A stretch of DNA of 64,000 nt from Flavobacterium denitrificans DSM 15936 (GCF_000425445.1 NZ_AUDL01000004.1:372001-436000); one strand, 5' to 3'; shown: positions 52,562 to 61,950, numbered from the stretch's first letter. The notes: generated by a model from the sequence alone, not told the origin. Numbers and translations: made by a program.

Positions 52562-53302
52562 CTATTTCTTGTCTATTTTCTCCTGAAATGCAAAATAAGC
52601 CCTTTGTGATGCTTTTTCTTCTGCCTTCTTTTTTGAAGTTGCTCGCGCTCTTGCGATTACTTTATTGTCTATACTTAATTTTACTCCAAATAAGCGCTGA
52701 CCATCAATACCGTTATCCTCAAAAATGTCATAATGAAAGACTCTCTTTTCTTTCTGACACCATTCGATAACCAAACTTTTATAACTAATTACTTTTCCTT
52801 CAAGTCGAGCAATATCAACATAAGGCGTAATCACTCTTTTTTGAATAAAACGCTCGCAGAAGGAATATCCTTTGTCCAAATAAATGGCTCCAACTAATGA
52901 TTCGAAAATATTGCCATGAATGTTTTCTCCAAAATGTTGAATTGGCACTTTGCTCTCCACAAAGCGAACCAAATTTAAATCTTTTCCGAGTTCATTCAAA
53001 TGTTCGCGACTCACGATTTTCGAACGCATTTTTGTCAAATACCCTTCGTCTCCATTTGGCGCTTTATTAAATAAATGTGCAGCAATTACGGCACTTAACA
53101 TGGCATCACCCAAAAACTCCAATCGCTCGTAATTTATTGGTTGTCCGTGTTCATCTAACTTATTTGATGATCGATGTGTAAAGGCTTTTCTATAAAATTC
53201 AATATTGACCGGCGGAAAACCAAGAATTTTCTGAATAGTGTCAAAAAAAATCCCGTCTTCTAGAGAACGGGATTTAGAAAATATTTTTTTGATAATATTC
53301 AT
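52562..53302 (-). CDS. rnc: Ribonuclease III
   Basis: Double-strand-specific endoribonuclease that processes rRNA and structured RNAs. The 246-residue protein has the signature ERLEFLGDAMLSAV (about 60-73), the acidic residues of ESLVGAIYLDKGY, and a C-terminal dsRNA-binding domain. It is intact. It follows fabF by 9 bp in transcription order, the usual fabF-rnc arrangement. Confidence 0.97.
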   Translation of the reverse strand: MNIIKKIFSKSRSLEDGIFFDTIQKILGFPPVNIEFYRKAFTHRSSNKLDEHGQPINYERLEFLGDAMLSAVIAAHLFNKAPNGDEGYLTKMRSKIVSREHLNELGKDLNLVRFVESKVPIQHFGENIHGNIFESLVGAIYLDKGYSFCERFIQKRVITPYVDIARLEGKVISYKSLVIEWCQKEKRVFHYDIFEDNGIDGQRLFGVKLSIDNKVIARARATSKKKAEEKASQRAYFAFQEKIDKK

Positions 53303-53311
53303 ATACGAAAA

Positions 53312-54565
53312 TTAGTCAACAAATTTTTTAAACAATACACATGCATTGTGCCCACCAAAACCAAAAGTATTGCTCATAGCAACATTAACCTCTCTTTTTT
53401 GAGGTTTGTTTAAGGTAAGATTCAAAGATGGATCAATTTTTTCATCCACAACACTATGGTTAATCGTTGGAGGAACAATTCCATGTTGCATTGCCAAAAT
53501 CGAAGCAATAGCCTCAATAGCTCCAGCTGCACCAAGCAAATGTCCTGTCATTGATTTTGTTGAATTGATATTGATATTTTTAGCGTGATCACCAAAAACT
53601 GCACTAATTGCTTTTAACTCGGCAACGTCTCCTAGAGGAGTTGAAGTTCCGTGAGTGTTGATGTGATCAACTTGATCAGGTGTCATTCCAGCATCTCTTA
53701 AAGTATTTTCCATTACGGCAATAACTCCAATTCCTTCTGGGTGTGGCGCTGTTAAGTGGTATGCATCAGATGACATTCCACCGCCACCAATTTCGCAATA
53801 GATTTTTGCACCTCTTGCTTTTGCATGCTCATAATCTTCAAGAACCAAAGCTCCTGCTCCTTCACCTAAAACAAAACCATCTCTGGTTGCGTCAAAAGGT
53901 CTTGAAGCTGTTTCTGGACTTTCGTTTCTTGTAGATAAAGCGTGCATTGAGCTAAAACCTCCCATACCTGCAATGGTAACAGCAGCTTCAGATCCTCCAG
54001 ATACAATAACATCACACATTCCTAAACGAATGTAGTTGAAAGCATCAATTAATGCATTTGCAGAAGATGCACATGCAGAAACTGTTGTATAATTTGGCCC
54101 CATATAACCATTACGCATAGAAATATGTGCAGGCGCAATATCAGCGATCATTTTTGGAATAAAAAACGGATTGAATTTTGGAGTCCCATCGCCTTTCGCA
54201 TAATACATTACTTCTTCTTGAAAAGTCTCTAAACCGCCAATACCTGCTCCCCAGATAACACCAACTCTTTGTTTGTTTAGGTTATCATTTGTGATTCCAG
54301 CATCTTTAATAGCTTCATCACTGGCAGCAATTGCATATTGAGCAAATTTATCTAGTCTTCGAGATTCCTTGCGATCCATGTAATCTTCAATATTGAAGTT
54401 TTTCACTTCGCAGGCAAATTTCGTTTTATGCTTCTCTGTATCATAATATGTGATAGGAGCGGCTCCGCTTACTCCATTCACAAGTGCATTCCAATATTCC
54501 TGGATATTATTCCCAATAGGAGTAAGTGCACCTAATCCTGTTACAACAACTCGCCTTAATGCCAT
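53312..54565 (-). CDS. fabF: 3-oxoacyl-ACP synthase II
   Basis: FabF elongates fatty acids by condensing acyl-ACP with malonyl-ACP. The 417-residue protein has the catalytic cysteine C165 in SACASSAN, and the two histidines in NTHGTSTPLGD and KSMTGHLLGAAGAIEA. It follows acpP by about 240 bp. Confidence 0.97.
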   Translation of the reverse strand: MALRRVVVTGLGALTPIGNNIQEYWNALVNGVSGAAPITYYDTEKHKTKFACEVKNFNIEDYMDRKESRRLDKFAQYAIAASDEAIKDAGITNDNLNKQRVGVIWGAGIGGLETFQEEVMYYAKGDGTPKFNPFFIPKMIADIAPAHISMRNGYMGPNYTTVSACASSANALIDAFNYIRLGMCDVIVSGGSEAAVTIAGMGGFSSMHALSTRNESPETASRPFDATRDGFVLGEGAGALVLEDYEHAKARGAKIYCEIGGGGMSSDAYHLTAPHPEGIGVIAVMENTLRDAGMTPDQVDHINTHGTSTPLGDVAELKAISAVFGDHAKNININSTKSMTGHLLGAAGAIEAIASILAMQHGIVPPTINHSVVDEKIDPSLNLTLNKPQKREVNVAMSNTFGFGGHNACVLFKKFVD

Positions 54566-54697
54566 AAATTTGTATTTTGTACTTTAAACAAATAAAACCC
54601 ACGCTTTCTTAACATAATGTTACTTAAGAGCCATGGGCATTACAATATAAATATATCTTATTGATTGAAAATCAATCGAATTTTAATTTTAAAAAAA

Positions 54698-54802
54698 AAT
54701 AATAACACCCGACTCTTAAAAATTTCAAAAATCAAAAAACAAATTCCAACTGGAATATGGAATTTCAAAAATTGGGATTTTTAGAAATCGGGTGTGGTAT
54801 TA
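54698..54802 (-). terminator. Long inverted repeat after acpP
   Basis: AATAATAACACCCGA (54698 on) mirrors TCGGGTG..TATTATTATT (near 54788-54807), with further inner pairing. It lies just after the acpP stop and separates acpP from fabF. It could attenuate read-through so that acpP is made in excess. Confidence 0.6.
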
Positions 54803-55039
54803 TTATTTTTTTGCTTCCTCGATATAAGAAATAGCTTGACCTACAGTAGCAATGTTTTCTGCTTGATCGTCTGGAATTTGAATATCAAATTCTTTTTCGA
54901 ATTCCATAATAAGCTCAACAGTGTCTAATGAGTCAGCTCCTAAATCATTAGTGAAGCTTGCTTCTGTTACAACTTCGTTTTCGTCAACACCTAATTTGTC
55001 TACGATAATCGCTTTTACTCTTGATGCAATGTCTGACAT
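54803..55039 (-). CDS. acpP: Acyl carrier protein
   Basis: This 78-residue acidic carrier holds growing acyl chains on the 4'-phosphopantetheine of S37 in [13 protein letters not shown]. The length and acidity are normal. The promoter element is at 55070-55077; fabF and rnc follow downstream. Confidence 0.97.
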   Translation of the reverse strand: MSDIASRVKAIIVDKLGVDENEVVTEASFTNDLGADSLDTVELIMEFEKEFDIQIPDDQAENIATVGQAISYIEEAKK

Positions 55040-55069
55040 AATCTTTAATTTTAGAATTTAATTTGTTGG

Positions 55070-55077
55070 CAAAAATA
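55070..55077 (-). promoter_or_regulatory. acpP promoter, -7 element
   Basis: On the minus strand TATTTTTG matches TAnnTTTG 30 bp before acpP and is followed by CC. Confidence 0.55.
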
Positions 55078-55214
55078 AAAAACTTTATTTTAAAACAACT
55101 ATTTAGTTTATAAATGTAACACTAATTTATAAAATTAATTTCAAGAAAGGTCTTTTAAAGCTATTTATTTTCGATTTTTATTCCGTTTTTTGCATTCTCA
55201 AAACACACAACTTT

Positions 55215-55793
55215 ATGAAAAAAATTATTGTTTTTGCCTCAGGATCAGGAAGTAACGCAGAGAACATTATAAAATATTTTTCGAACACCGAAATTGCAAA
55301 GGTGGTTTCTGTTTTTACAAATAATGCTTCGGCAAAAGTGATTGAAAGAGCAAAAAATCATCAAATTCCTGTCGAAATCTTCTCAAAAAATGAACTTTTA
55401 GAAGGAATTGTATTACAAAAAGTACAGGAAATCGACCCAGATTTGATAATCTTGGCTGGTTTTTTACTGAAATTTCCAGAAAACATAATCGAACAATATC
55501 CTAATAAGATAATCAACATACACCCAGCACTTTTGCCTAATTATGGAGGCAAGGGAATGTACGGAATGCACATTCATAGAGCAATTGTTAATAATAAGGA
55601 GAAAGAAACCGGAATCTCTATTCATTATGTAAATGAAAACTACGATGAAGGCGCTATTATCTTTCAAGCCAATGTAGCACTAACAGACGAAGACACACCA
55701 GAAACAGTGGCAGAAAAGATTCATGAACTGGAACAAAAACACTTTCCTGAAATTATTCACCGAATATTAGAAGATTCAAATTCTAAAATTTAA
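55215..55793 (+). CDS. purN: Phosphoribosylglycinamide formyltransferase
   Basis: PurN formylates GAR in purine synthesis. The 192-residue protein has IVFASGSGSNAENIIKY (about 4-20), LAGFLLKFP, the catalytic N and H in INIHPALLPNYGGKG and the D in YVNENYDEG. It is divergent from acpP. Confidence 0.95.
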   Translation: MKKIIVFASGSGSNAENIIKYFSNTEIAKVVSVFTNNASAKVIERAKNHQIPVEIFSKNELLEGIVLQKVQEIDPDLIILAGFLLKFPENIIEQYPNKIINIHPALLPNYGGKGMYGMHIHRAIVNNKEKETGISIHYVNENYDEGAIIFQANVALTDEDTPETVAEKIHELEQKHFPEIIHRILEDSNSKI

Positions 55794-55904
55794 ACCATAT
55801 AAGTTATATAAGACAATTTAAGTTTACGCATAAATAATTATTATCATATTTGACAAAGTAATATAAGCCTTAATATTTCAATGAACTTATATCACTTATA
55901 TGGT
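55794..55904. repeat. Long imperfect inverted repeat (ACCATATAAG type)
   Basis: ACCATATAAGTTATATAAG (55794-55812) and CTTATATCACTTATATGGT (55886-55904) are imperfect reverse complements filling the purN-rnhA gap. The architecture is that of 12736-12840. Confidence 0.75.
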
Positions 55905-55918
55905 AAAAAAATAAATAA

Positions 55919-56395
55919 ATGAATCACGAAGTACATATATATACAGATGGCGCGGCAAAAGGAAATCCTGGCAACGGCGGTTACGGCGTGGTTATGGAAT
56001 TGGTAGGAACTCCACATAAAAAAGAATTCTACGAAGGCTTTCGCTTGACAACTAATAACCGAATGGAACTTTTGGCTGTAATTGTTGGCTTGGAAAAACT
56101 GAAAAAAGAAAACATGAAAGTTTTGGTAATTTCTGATTCCAAATACGTTGTCGATTCTGTCGAAAAAAAATGGGTTTTGGGCTGGGAAAAAAAGAAATTT
56201 GCCGGAAGAAAAAATCCAGATTTATGGAAACGCTTTTTAGTTTCATATCGAAAACATCAGGTAGATTTCAAGTGGATCAAAGGCCACAACAATCATCCGC
56301 AAAATGAGCGCTGTGATCAACTTGCCGTTATGGCATCTATGCAATCGAAACTTTCTATTGATGAATATTATGAAACCATTGGTTCTAAAGAATAA
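55919..56395 (+). CDS. rnhA: Ribonuclease HI
   Basis: RNase HI degrades the RNA strand of RNA-DNA hybrids. The 158-residue protein has the active-site acids in YTDGAAKGNPGNGGYG (D), NRMELLAVIVGLE (E) and VISDSKYVVDSV (D), and a final D in HPQNERCDQLA. It is intact and ends at a strong bidirectional terminator. Confidence 0.96.
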   Translation: MNHEVHIYTDGAAKGNPGNGGYGVVMELVGTPHKKEFYEGFRLTTNNRMELLAVIVGLEKLKKENMKVLVISDSKYVVDSVEKKWVLGWEKKKFAGRKNPDLWKRFLVSYRKHQVDFKWIKGHNNHPQNERCDQLAVMASMQSKLSIDEYYETIGSKE

Positions 56396-56396
56396 A

Positions 56397-56425
56397 AAAA
56401 CGCATCAAATATTTGATGCGTTTTT
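56397..56425. terminator. Bidirectional terminator between rnhA and DUF6249 gene
   Basis: AAAACGCATCAAATA and TATTTGATGCGTTTT are self-complementary, with A- and T-runs on the two sides, so it can end both convergent genes. Confidence 0.85.
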
Positions 56426-56443
56426 CATTTCTAACTTAAAAAT

Positions 56444-56794
56444 CTATTCTTCTTTATCTATGTCTTTTGCTGTTTTAAATCCTGTTAAAAGACCTATTCC
56501 GGCCATTATAAAAATAATTGAAGGATAAACGGCATCATCGTCTAGAGATGTATAAGTTGTTATTAACAAAGCAAGGAAAATTCCAACACCGCTTCCTATT
56601 AATAGGAAGGCAACGTTTACAACAAAGATTTTCCATGCCGAACTTCCTTTGGTTCTTCCTTTTAAAAATATACTCGCATCGGCACCTTTTTCTATAAGAG
56701 CCAAACGTTCTCTGTTTCTTGTTGAGTAAAAAAGATAGACAATCCCAAAGATCATCGCAAAAAGGCTAAGTGGTACTAAAACTTGTGGTCCCAT
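56444..56794 (-). CDS. DUF6249 membrane protein
   Basis: This 116-residue protein has three membrane segments (residues 4-22, 55-78, 90-107), with a cytoplasmic loop STRNRERLALIEKGADASIF. DUF6249 proteins often neighbour ECF sigma genes in Bacteroidota, as here (divergent from the sigma gene at 57079). The function is unknown. Confidence 0.85.
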   Translation of the reverse strand: MGPQVLVPLSLFAMIFGIVYLFYSTRNRERLALIEKGADASIFLKGRTKGSSAWKIFVVNVAFLLIGSGVGIFLALLITTYTSLDDDAVYPSIIFIMAGIGLLTGFKTAKDIDKEE

Positions 56795-56947
56795 AATTTT
56801 TATGTTTTTATAATTGATTGATACTCGATATGACGATACCTTTTAAATTGAGGTTACAGCTTTTCGGAAAAAATTTCAAAATTTAAATCTTAAATTCCAA
56901 AACATGCTGATTATGAGTTAATTTTGAGTGTGTTTTTTCGTATTGCC

Positions 56948-56980
56948 AACTTTGTCAAAGTTTAAAACTTTGACAAAGTT
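56948..56980. repeat. Palindrome AACTTTGTCAAAGTTT-A-AAACTTTGACAAAGTT
   Basis: Arms of 16 bp are exact reverse complements with a 1-base centre. Apart from the centre it is identical to 40477-40510. It lies in the divergent gap before the sigma gene. Confidence 0.9.
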
Positions 56981-57078
56981 CTAACCGATCTAACATTAGA
57001 ATTTGGGATTTTAAATAATTGCAATTTATTTTTCAAAATTCTTGTAACCTAAAATAATAAACCGTCGTCCTATATAAT

Positions 57079-57666
57079 ATGAGTACTTTGAATGATCAAC
57101 ATTATATCGATAGAATCCTGCAGGGCGAAACAAATTTGTTTGCCGTGCTGATCGACCGTTATAAGGATATGATTTTTACATTGTCGCTCAAAATGGTTAA
57201 AAATAGAGAAGAAGCCGAAGAAGCAGCGCAAGACACTTTTATTAAAGTATATAATTCTTTGAGCAAGTTTAAAGGCGATTCTAAATTTTCAACCTGGATT
57301 TATAAAATCTCTTATAATAATTGTTTAGACCGATTGAAGAAAAACAAAAAAGAAGATTTAAATATTTCCATAGATGAATTTTCCTCGCATTTAGTAAAAA
57401 CAATGGACAATGCTTTGAGCGCTTTAGTGGACACAGAACGAAAGCAGGCAATTCAAAATTGTTTAAATTTGTTACCAAGTGATGACAATTTTCTTTTAAC
57501 GTTGTTTTATTTTGAAGATCAAAGTTTAGAAGAAATTGGCAAAATCATGAATATAAATGCTAATAATGTCAAAGTGAAATTATTTAGAAGCCGACAAAAA
57601 TTAGCTACCATTTTAAAGAAGCAGTTAGAACCCGAAATAGTTGAGTATTATGAAAGAGAGCGATAA
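57079..57666 (+). CDS. ECF RNA polymerase sigma factor
   Basis: This 195-residue sigma-70 family ECF factor has region 2 (about 18-85, RYKDMIFTLSLKMVKNREEAEEAAQDTFIKVYNSL, FSTWIYKISYNNCLDRLKK) and region 4 (about 125-185, LLTLFYFEDQSLEEIGKIMNINANNVKVKLFRSRQKL). It overlaps the next gene by 17 bp, the usual arrangement with an anti-sigma factor. Confidence 0.95.
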   Translation: MSTLNDQHYIDRILQGETNLFAVLIDRYKDMIFTLSLKMVKNREEAEEAAQDTFIKVYNSLSKFKGDSKFSTWIYKISYNNCLDRLKKNKKEDLNISIDEFSSHLVKTMDNALSALVDTERKQAIQNCLNLLPSDDNFLLTLFYFEDQSLEEIGKIMNINANNVKVKLFRSRQKLATILKKQLEPEIVEYYERER

Positions 57667-58045
57667 AAACTTAGAAAATCTTATTGATAAAATGATGGCC
57701 GAAAACACTTTGCAATCGCCATCTGCCGACTTTACTTCGAACTTAATGTCGCAAATTCTTGTTGCCGAAAAAGCAAAAATCAAACCTTATAAACCTTTGA
57801 TTTCAACATCAATGTGGATATTTATTGGAACTAGCATAGCACTTTTGGTCCTTTATAATATTCTTTTTGCGGGAACAGAAACTAATTTAGAAATAGGAAA
57901 AGAGTACACAGATAAAATTACCTCAATCTTTTCGGGAATTCATATTTCTAAAAACATATTGTATGCTTTTATGATTGTTCCTTTTATGATGCTGATTCAA
58001 ATTGGGGTTTTGAAAAATTATTTCGATAAGAAGTATCAGTTGTAG
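57650..58045 (+). CDS. Putative anti-sigma factor, membrane protein
   Basis: This 131-residue protein starts at ATG 57650 and overlaps the sigma gene by 17 bp. The N-terminal 50 residues are cytoplasmic (MKESDKNLENLIDKMMAENT), followed by two membrane segments (about 55-73 and 105-122). The size and topology suggest a sigma-binding membrane protein. It lacks a recognisable zinc anti-sigma motif. The function is inferred from position. Confidence 0.75.
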   Translation: MKESDKNLENLIDKMMAENTLQSPSADFTSNLMSQILVAEKAKIKPYKPLISTSMWIFIGTSIALLVLYNILFAGTETNLEIGKEYTDKITSIFSGIHISKNILYAFMIVPFMMLIQIGVLKNYFDKKYQL

Positions 58046-58050
58046 AATTA

Positions 58051-58626
58051 TTATTTAAAAGAATCTTCTCTTTTTCGAATATAATCGATTCCCAGATAAC
58101 AATCTGAACTTATATCATAACCATTTTTAAATAAAATATAAACTACAGTTGAGTATTCATCTTCTTTTATGATTTTCCTATTAAGTGCTAATCTTTTTGA
58201 AACTGTTTCTCTTGAATACTTTTTCAAAAAACTATTAAAACCTAAATCGGTATATTCTTCTTCTATATTTGGGTTTAGTTTAAAACTTTCTAAATAAGTT
58301 GGTTTTTTATATAATCTCTTATCTAAAACAAATTCATGATTTAAAACAGCATCTAAAAAGCTTTCAAATGAATTAAATTCTTTAGAATAATATCCTTTAT
58401 AAAGGAATAATAATTCACCCACACTACTTAACAAAATTTCATTATTATTTGTTAGGACATATAAATCTGAAAATGATGCCGGAGGTGGCGGTAATCTTAT
58501 GACTCCATTTTTAACTTCACCTGGATCAGCCAACTTCTCAATCATTTCCTCAGAAAAATTAAGCTCTTTTCGTTCACAAGAAATCAAAAGACAAAACAGC
58601 ATTATTAAGGTTATAATTTTCTTCAT
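58051..58626 (-). CDS. Hypothetical lipoprotein
   Basis: A 191-residue lipoprotein starting at ATG 58626 with MKKIITLIMLFCLLISCERK; the acylated Cys is near residue 17. The mature part has a P/P-rich segment (GVIRLPPPPASFSDLYVLT) and mixed alpha/beta sequence. It is convergent with the anti-sigma-like gene (5 bp). No family is recognised. Confidence 0.75.
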   Translation of the reverse strand: MKKIITLIMLFCLLISCERKELNFSEEMIEKLADPGEVKNGVIRLPPPPASFSDLYVLTNNNEILLSSVGELLFLYKGYYSKEFNSFESFLDAVLNHEFVLDKRLYKKPTYLESFKLNPNIEEEYTDLGFNSFLKKYSRETVSKRLALNRKIIKEDEYSTVVYILFKNGYDISSDCYLGIDYIRKREDSFK

Positions 58627-58816
58627 AAATGAGATTTGAGGTTGAAACAAATCTAATGAAAATTTTCAGCGTTTTTTCCAAAATAAATATTGCAATTTAA
58701 TTCTGAAAATGATATTTTGAGCACTCAAAAGAACCTCAGATAATTTACTCATTTACAATAGTTTTAAGCCCGAAATCGATATCTTTTTTTTAAGAAAATT
58801 TTGAGAACCTAAAGCA

Positions 58817-58847
58817 TTGCAATATTGTAACTTATAGAGTATCTTTG
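58817..58847 (+). promoter_or_regulatory. PfkB-kinase promoter
   Basis: TTG at 58817-58819, a 20-base spacer and TATCTTTG at 58840-58847 fit the -33/-7 consensus, 24 bp before the ATG. Confidence 0.65.
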
Positions 58848-58870
58848 CACCCTAATTCGAAATTCATAAA

Positions 58871-59794
58871 ATGAATAAACTATTGATTGTTGGAACAGTT
58901 GCTTTCGACGCGATTGAAACTCCTTTCGGAAAAACAGATAAAATTTTAGGTGGTGCTGCAACCTACATCGGATTATCAGCGTCATTTTTTAACTTGCAAT
59001 CGGCTATTGTTTCTGTAGTTGGTGATGATTTTCCTCAAGAACATTTAGATTTATTGACTTCAAAAAATATCGATATCTCTGGTATCGAAATTGTAAAAGG
59101 CGGTAAAACTTTTTTCTGGAGTGGTTTATACCACAACGATTTAAATTCTAGAGACACTCTTGTAACTGAGCTGAACGTTTTAGCTGATTTTCAGCCAAAA
59201 GTTCCTCAAAACTACAAAGATGCTGATGTTGTGATGTTAGGAAACTTACATCCATTAGTTCAAAGCAGTGTTTTAGACCAAATGGAGAAAAAACCAAAAT
59301 TAGTTGTTTTAGACACAATGAACTTTTGGATGGACTGCGCTCTTCCTGAACTATTAGACGTTATCAAACGTGTAGATGTTATTACAATCAATGACGAAGA
59401 AGCAAGACAACTTTCCGGTGAATATTCATTAGTGAAAGCTGCAGCTAAAATCCAGGACATGGGACCAAAATATGTGGTGATCAAAAAAGGAGAGCACGGC
59501 GCACTTTTATTCCATAATAGAGAAGTGTTTTTTGCACCAGCTTTACCACTAGAAGATGTTTTTGATCCAACTGGAGCAGGAGACACTTTCGCAGGTGGTT
59601 TCTCAGGATTCATTGCACAAAGCGAAAACATTTCGTTTGGCAACATGAAGAATGCAATTATTTACGGTTCAAATTTAGCTTCGTTCTGCGTAGAGAAATT
59701 TGGAACCGAAAGGATGGAAAATTTAAGCAAAGCCGAAGTAGCGATTCGATTACAGCAATTTAAGTCGTTAACTCAGTTTGACATAGAAATATAA
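58871..59794 (+). CDS. PfkB-family sugar/nucleoside kinase
   Basis: This 307-residue ribokinase-fold kinase has an N-terminal VGTVAFDAIETPFGKTDKILGGAATYIG, and the catalytic signature DPTGAGDTFAGGF (about 234-246) with the base Asp. The family phosphorylates sugars or nucleosides; adenosine kinase-like substrates are possible. A terminator-like hairpin follows and the PurF-like gene begins 82 bp downstream. Confidence 0.93.
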   Translation: MNKLLIVGTVAFDAIETPFGKTDKILGGAATYIGLSASFFNLQSAIVSVVGDDFPQEHLDLLTSKNIDISGIEIVKGGKTFFWSGLYHNDLNSRDTLVTELNVLADFQPKVPQNYKDADVVMLGNLHPLVQSSVLDQMEKKPKLVVLDTMNFWMDCALPELLDVIKRVDVITINDEEARQLSGEYSLVKAAAKIQDMGPKYVVIKKGEHGALLFHNREVFFAPALPLEDVFDPTGAGDTFAGGFSGFIAQSENISFGNMKNAIIYGSNLASFCVEKFGTERMENLSKAEVAIRLQQFKSLTQFDIEI

Positions 59795-59797
59795 TGC

Positions 59798-59828
59798 CTA
59801 AGAGCCTCGGTCAAACGGGGCTTTTTTT
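59798..59828 (+). terminator. Terminator after the PfkB kinase
   Basis: AGCCTCG and CGGGGCT pair (one mismatch) around GTCAAA, followed by seven T. Confidence 0.7.
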
Positions 59829-59875
59829 ATTACGTTAATACACACAACTTACACAACAACACAAAACAAAAAACA

Positions 59876-61774
59876 ATGAGCGACGCTTTAAAACACGAAT
59901 GTGGTATAGCCTTAGTTAGACTTCTTAAACCGCTTGAATATTATAAAGAAAAATACGGAACTGCTTTCTACGGAATCCAGAAAATGTATTTAATGATGGA
60001 AAAACAGCACAACCGTGGGCAAGACGGAGCTGGTTTTGCAAGCATTAAACTGGATGTTGAACCTGGGCAACGCTATATCAGCAGAGTTCGTTCTAATCAT
60101 TCACAGCCAATTCAGGATGTTTTTAAACAAATCAATGAGCGAATCAGCGAGGAGTTAAAAGCAAAACCTGAAATCGCTGACGATATTCATAAAATAAAAT
60201 CAGAAATTCCATATGTTGGCGAATTGTTTTTAGGACACGTTCGTTACGGAACTTTCGGAAAAAACAGCATCGAAAGTGTTCACCCATTTTTGCGTCAAAG
60301 CAACTGGATGCACCGTAATCTGATTTTAGCAGGTAACTTTAACATGACAAATGTTAAAGAACTTTTCGAAAATCTTGTTGAGCTGGGACAACATCCAAAA
60401 GAAATGGCGGATACTGTTACGGTAATGGAAAAAATTGGTCACTTTTTAGATAAAGAAGTAATGCAATTGTACCAAGACTGCAAAGCTGAAGGTTATTCTA
60501 AAAGAGAAGCTTCGCCTGTAATTGCAGAAAGATTAGATATTGCAAAAATATTAGCTCGTTCTGCTAAAAATTTAGATGGAGGTTACGCAATGGCCGGATT
60601 ATTAGGTCATGGTGATGCATTCGTTTTTAGAGATCCTGCAGGAATTCGTCCAGCTTACTTCTATCAGGATGATGAAGTAGTAGTAGTAGCTTCTGAAAGA
60701 CCAGTTATTCAAACTGTATTTAATGTACCTTTTGAAAGTGTTCAGGAAATCGATCCAGGAAATGCTTTGATCATTAAGAAAAATGGAAATGTTTCTATGA
60801 ATCAGATCTTAGAACCAACCGTTAAAAAAGCATGTTCATTTGAAAGAATTTATTTCTCAAGAGGAAGTGATGCTGAAATTTATCAAGAACGTAAAAACTT
60901 AGGAAAATTAATTTTGCCTGCTGTTCTTAAAGCAATTGACAACGATACAGACAATACAGTTTTCTCTTATATTCCAAATACAGCTGAAACTTCATTTTAT
61001 GGTTTAGTTGAAGCTGCGCAAGATTTCTTGAACCAAAGAAAAAACAATTATATTCTAGAAAATAGGAATACGCTTACTGCAGAAACACTTCAGGAACTTT
61101 TAGCTGTAAAAATACGTACAGAAAAAGTGGCAATTAAAGACGCTAAACTTAGAACTTTTATTACTGAAGACAGCAGTCGTGACGATTTGGTCGCACACGT
61201 TTATGACGTTACTTACGGCGTAATCAAACCAGAAGACAATTTGGTTATTATTGACGACAGTATCGTTCGTGGTACGACATTAAAAATGAGCATCATCAAA
61301 ATGATGGATCGTTTGAATCCAAAACGTATCGTAATTGTTTCTTCTGCTCCGCAAATCCGCTACCCGGATTGTTACGGAATTGATATGGCAAAATTAGAAG
61401 GTTTAGTTGCCTTTAGAGCAGCACTCGCTTTATTGAAAGAAAGAAACCTTTACCATATTGTAGATGAAGTTTACGCTAAATGTAAAGCACAAGAAAATTT
61501 CGCAGATCAAGATGTTGTAAATTATGTAACTGAAATTTACAGCCAATTTACAGATGAAGAAATTTCAGATAAAATTGCAGAAATGTTAAGCTCTCCAGAG
61601 ATTAATGCCGAAGTAAAGATTATTTTCCAGACAGTAGAAGATCTTCACGTTGCATGTCCTAAAAATTTAGGAGATTGGTACTTTACAGGAGATTATCCAA
61701 CTCCTGGAGGAAACCGTGTTGTGAATCGTGCATTCATGAATTTTTACGAAGGAAAAGACGCTAGAGCATACTAA
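59876..61774 (+). CDS. purF: Amidophosphoribosyltransferase-like protein
   Basis: This 632-residue protein has an N-terminal Ntn amidotransferase domain with the nucleophile Cys 9 (HECGIALVRL) and GHVRYGTFG, and a type I phosphoribosyltransferase domain with the PRPP loop NLVIIDDSIVRGTTLK. PurF makes phosphoribosylamine from PRPP and glutamine. Usual PurF is about 470-510 residues; here the C-terminus is longer by roughly 120 residues (ending TPGGNRVVNRAFMNFYEGKDARAY), and the first domain has insertions. This long form is common in Flavobacteriia, so catalysis of the PurF step is probable but not certain. Confidence 0.85.
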   Translation: MSDALKHECGIALVRLLKPLEYYKEKYGTAFYGIQKMYLMMEKQHNRGQDGAGFASIKLDVEPGQRYISRVRSNHSQPIQDVFKQINERISEELKAKPEIADDIHKIKSEIPYVGELFLGHVRYGTFGKNSIESVHPFLRQSNWMHRNLILAGNFNMTNVKELFENLVELGQHPKEMADTVTVMEKIGHFLDKEVMQLYQDCKAEGYSKREASPVIAERLDIAKILARSAKNLDGGYAMAGLLGHGDAFVFRDPAGIRPAYFYQDDEVVVVASERPVIQTVFNVPFESVQEIDPGNALIIKKNGNVSMNQILEPTVKKACSFERIYFSRGSDAEIYQERKNLGKLILPAVLKAIDNDTDNTVFSYIPNTAETSFYGLVEAAQDFLNQRKNNYILENRNTLTAETLQELLAVKIRTEKVAIKDAKLRTFITEDSSRDDLVAHVYDVTYGVIKPEDNLVIIDDSIVRGTTLKMSIIKMMDRLNPKRIVIVSSAPQIRYPDCYGIDMAKLEGLVAFRAALALLKERNLYHIVDEVYAKCKAQENFADQDVVNYVTEIYSQFTDEEISDKIAEMLSSPEINAEVKIIFQTVEDLHVACPKNLGDWYFTGDYPTPGGNRVVNRAFMNFYEGKDARAY

Positions 61775-61813
61775 AAACTATTAATGAAAAGTTAATTTGT
61801 GCATTTCATCGAT

Positions 61814-61950
61814 TATTTTTGCCGTTCATCCTGTTTGTTTGGTAAAAATGAAAAGCTACAATACTTTTGGGAAACCATAACATTAGTAGGTTAAGTTTAT
61901 GGTAGATTTGGGGCAAAAAGGGTGCAAGCAATTGCACCTTTTTTATTTTA
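61814..61950 (+). ncRNA. Tandem small-RNA gene, copy 1
   Basis: Promoter-like TATTTTTG (61814-61821) is followed by a leader, the conserved core AACCATAACATTAGTAGG... at 61873-61919 with a hairpin ACCATAA / TTATGGT, and a terminator stem GGTGCAA-GCAA-TTGCACC at 61921-61938 plus T-run. Copies 2 and 3 share the core but have a different terminator stem. No ORF is conserved. Confidence 0.75.
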
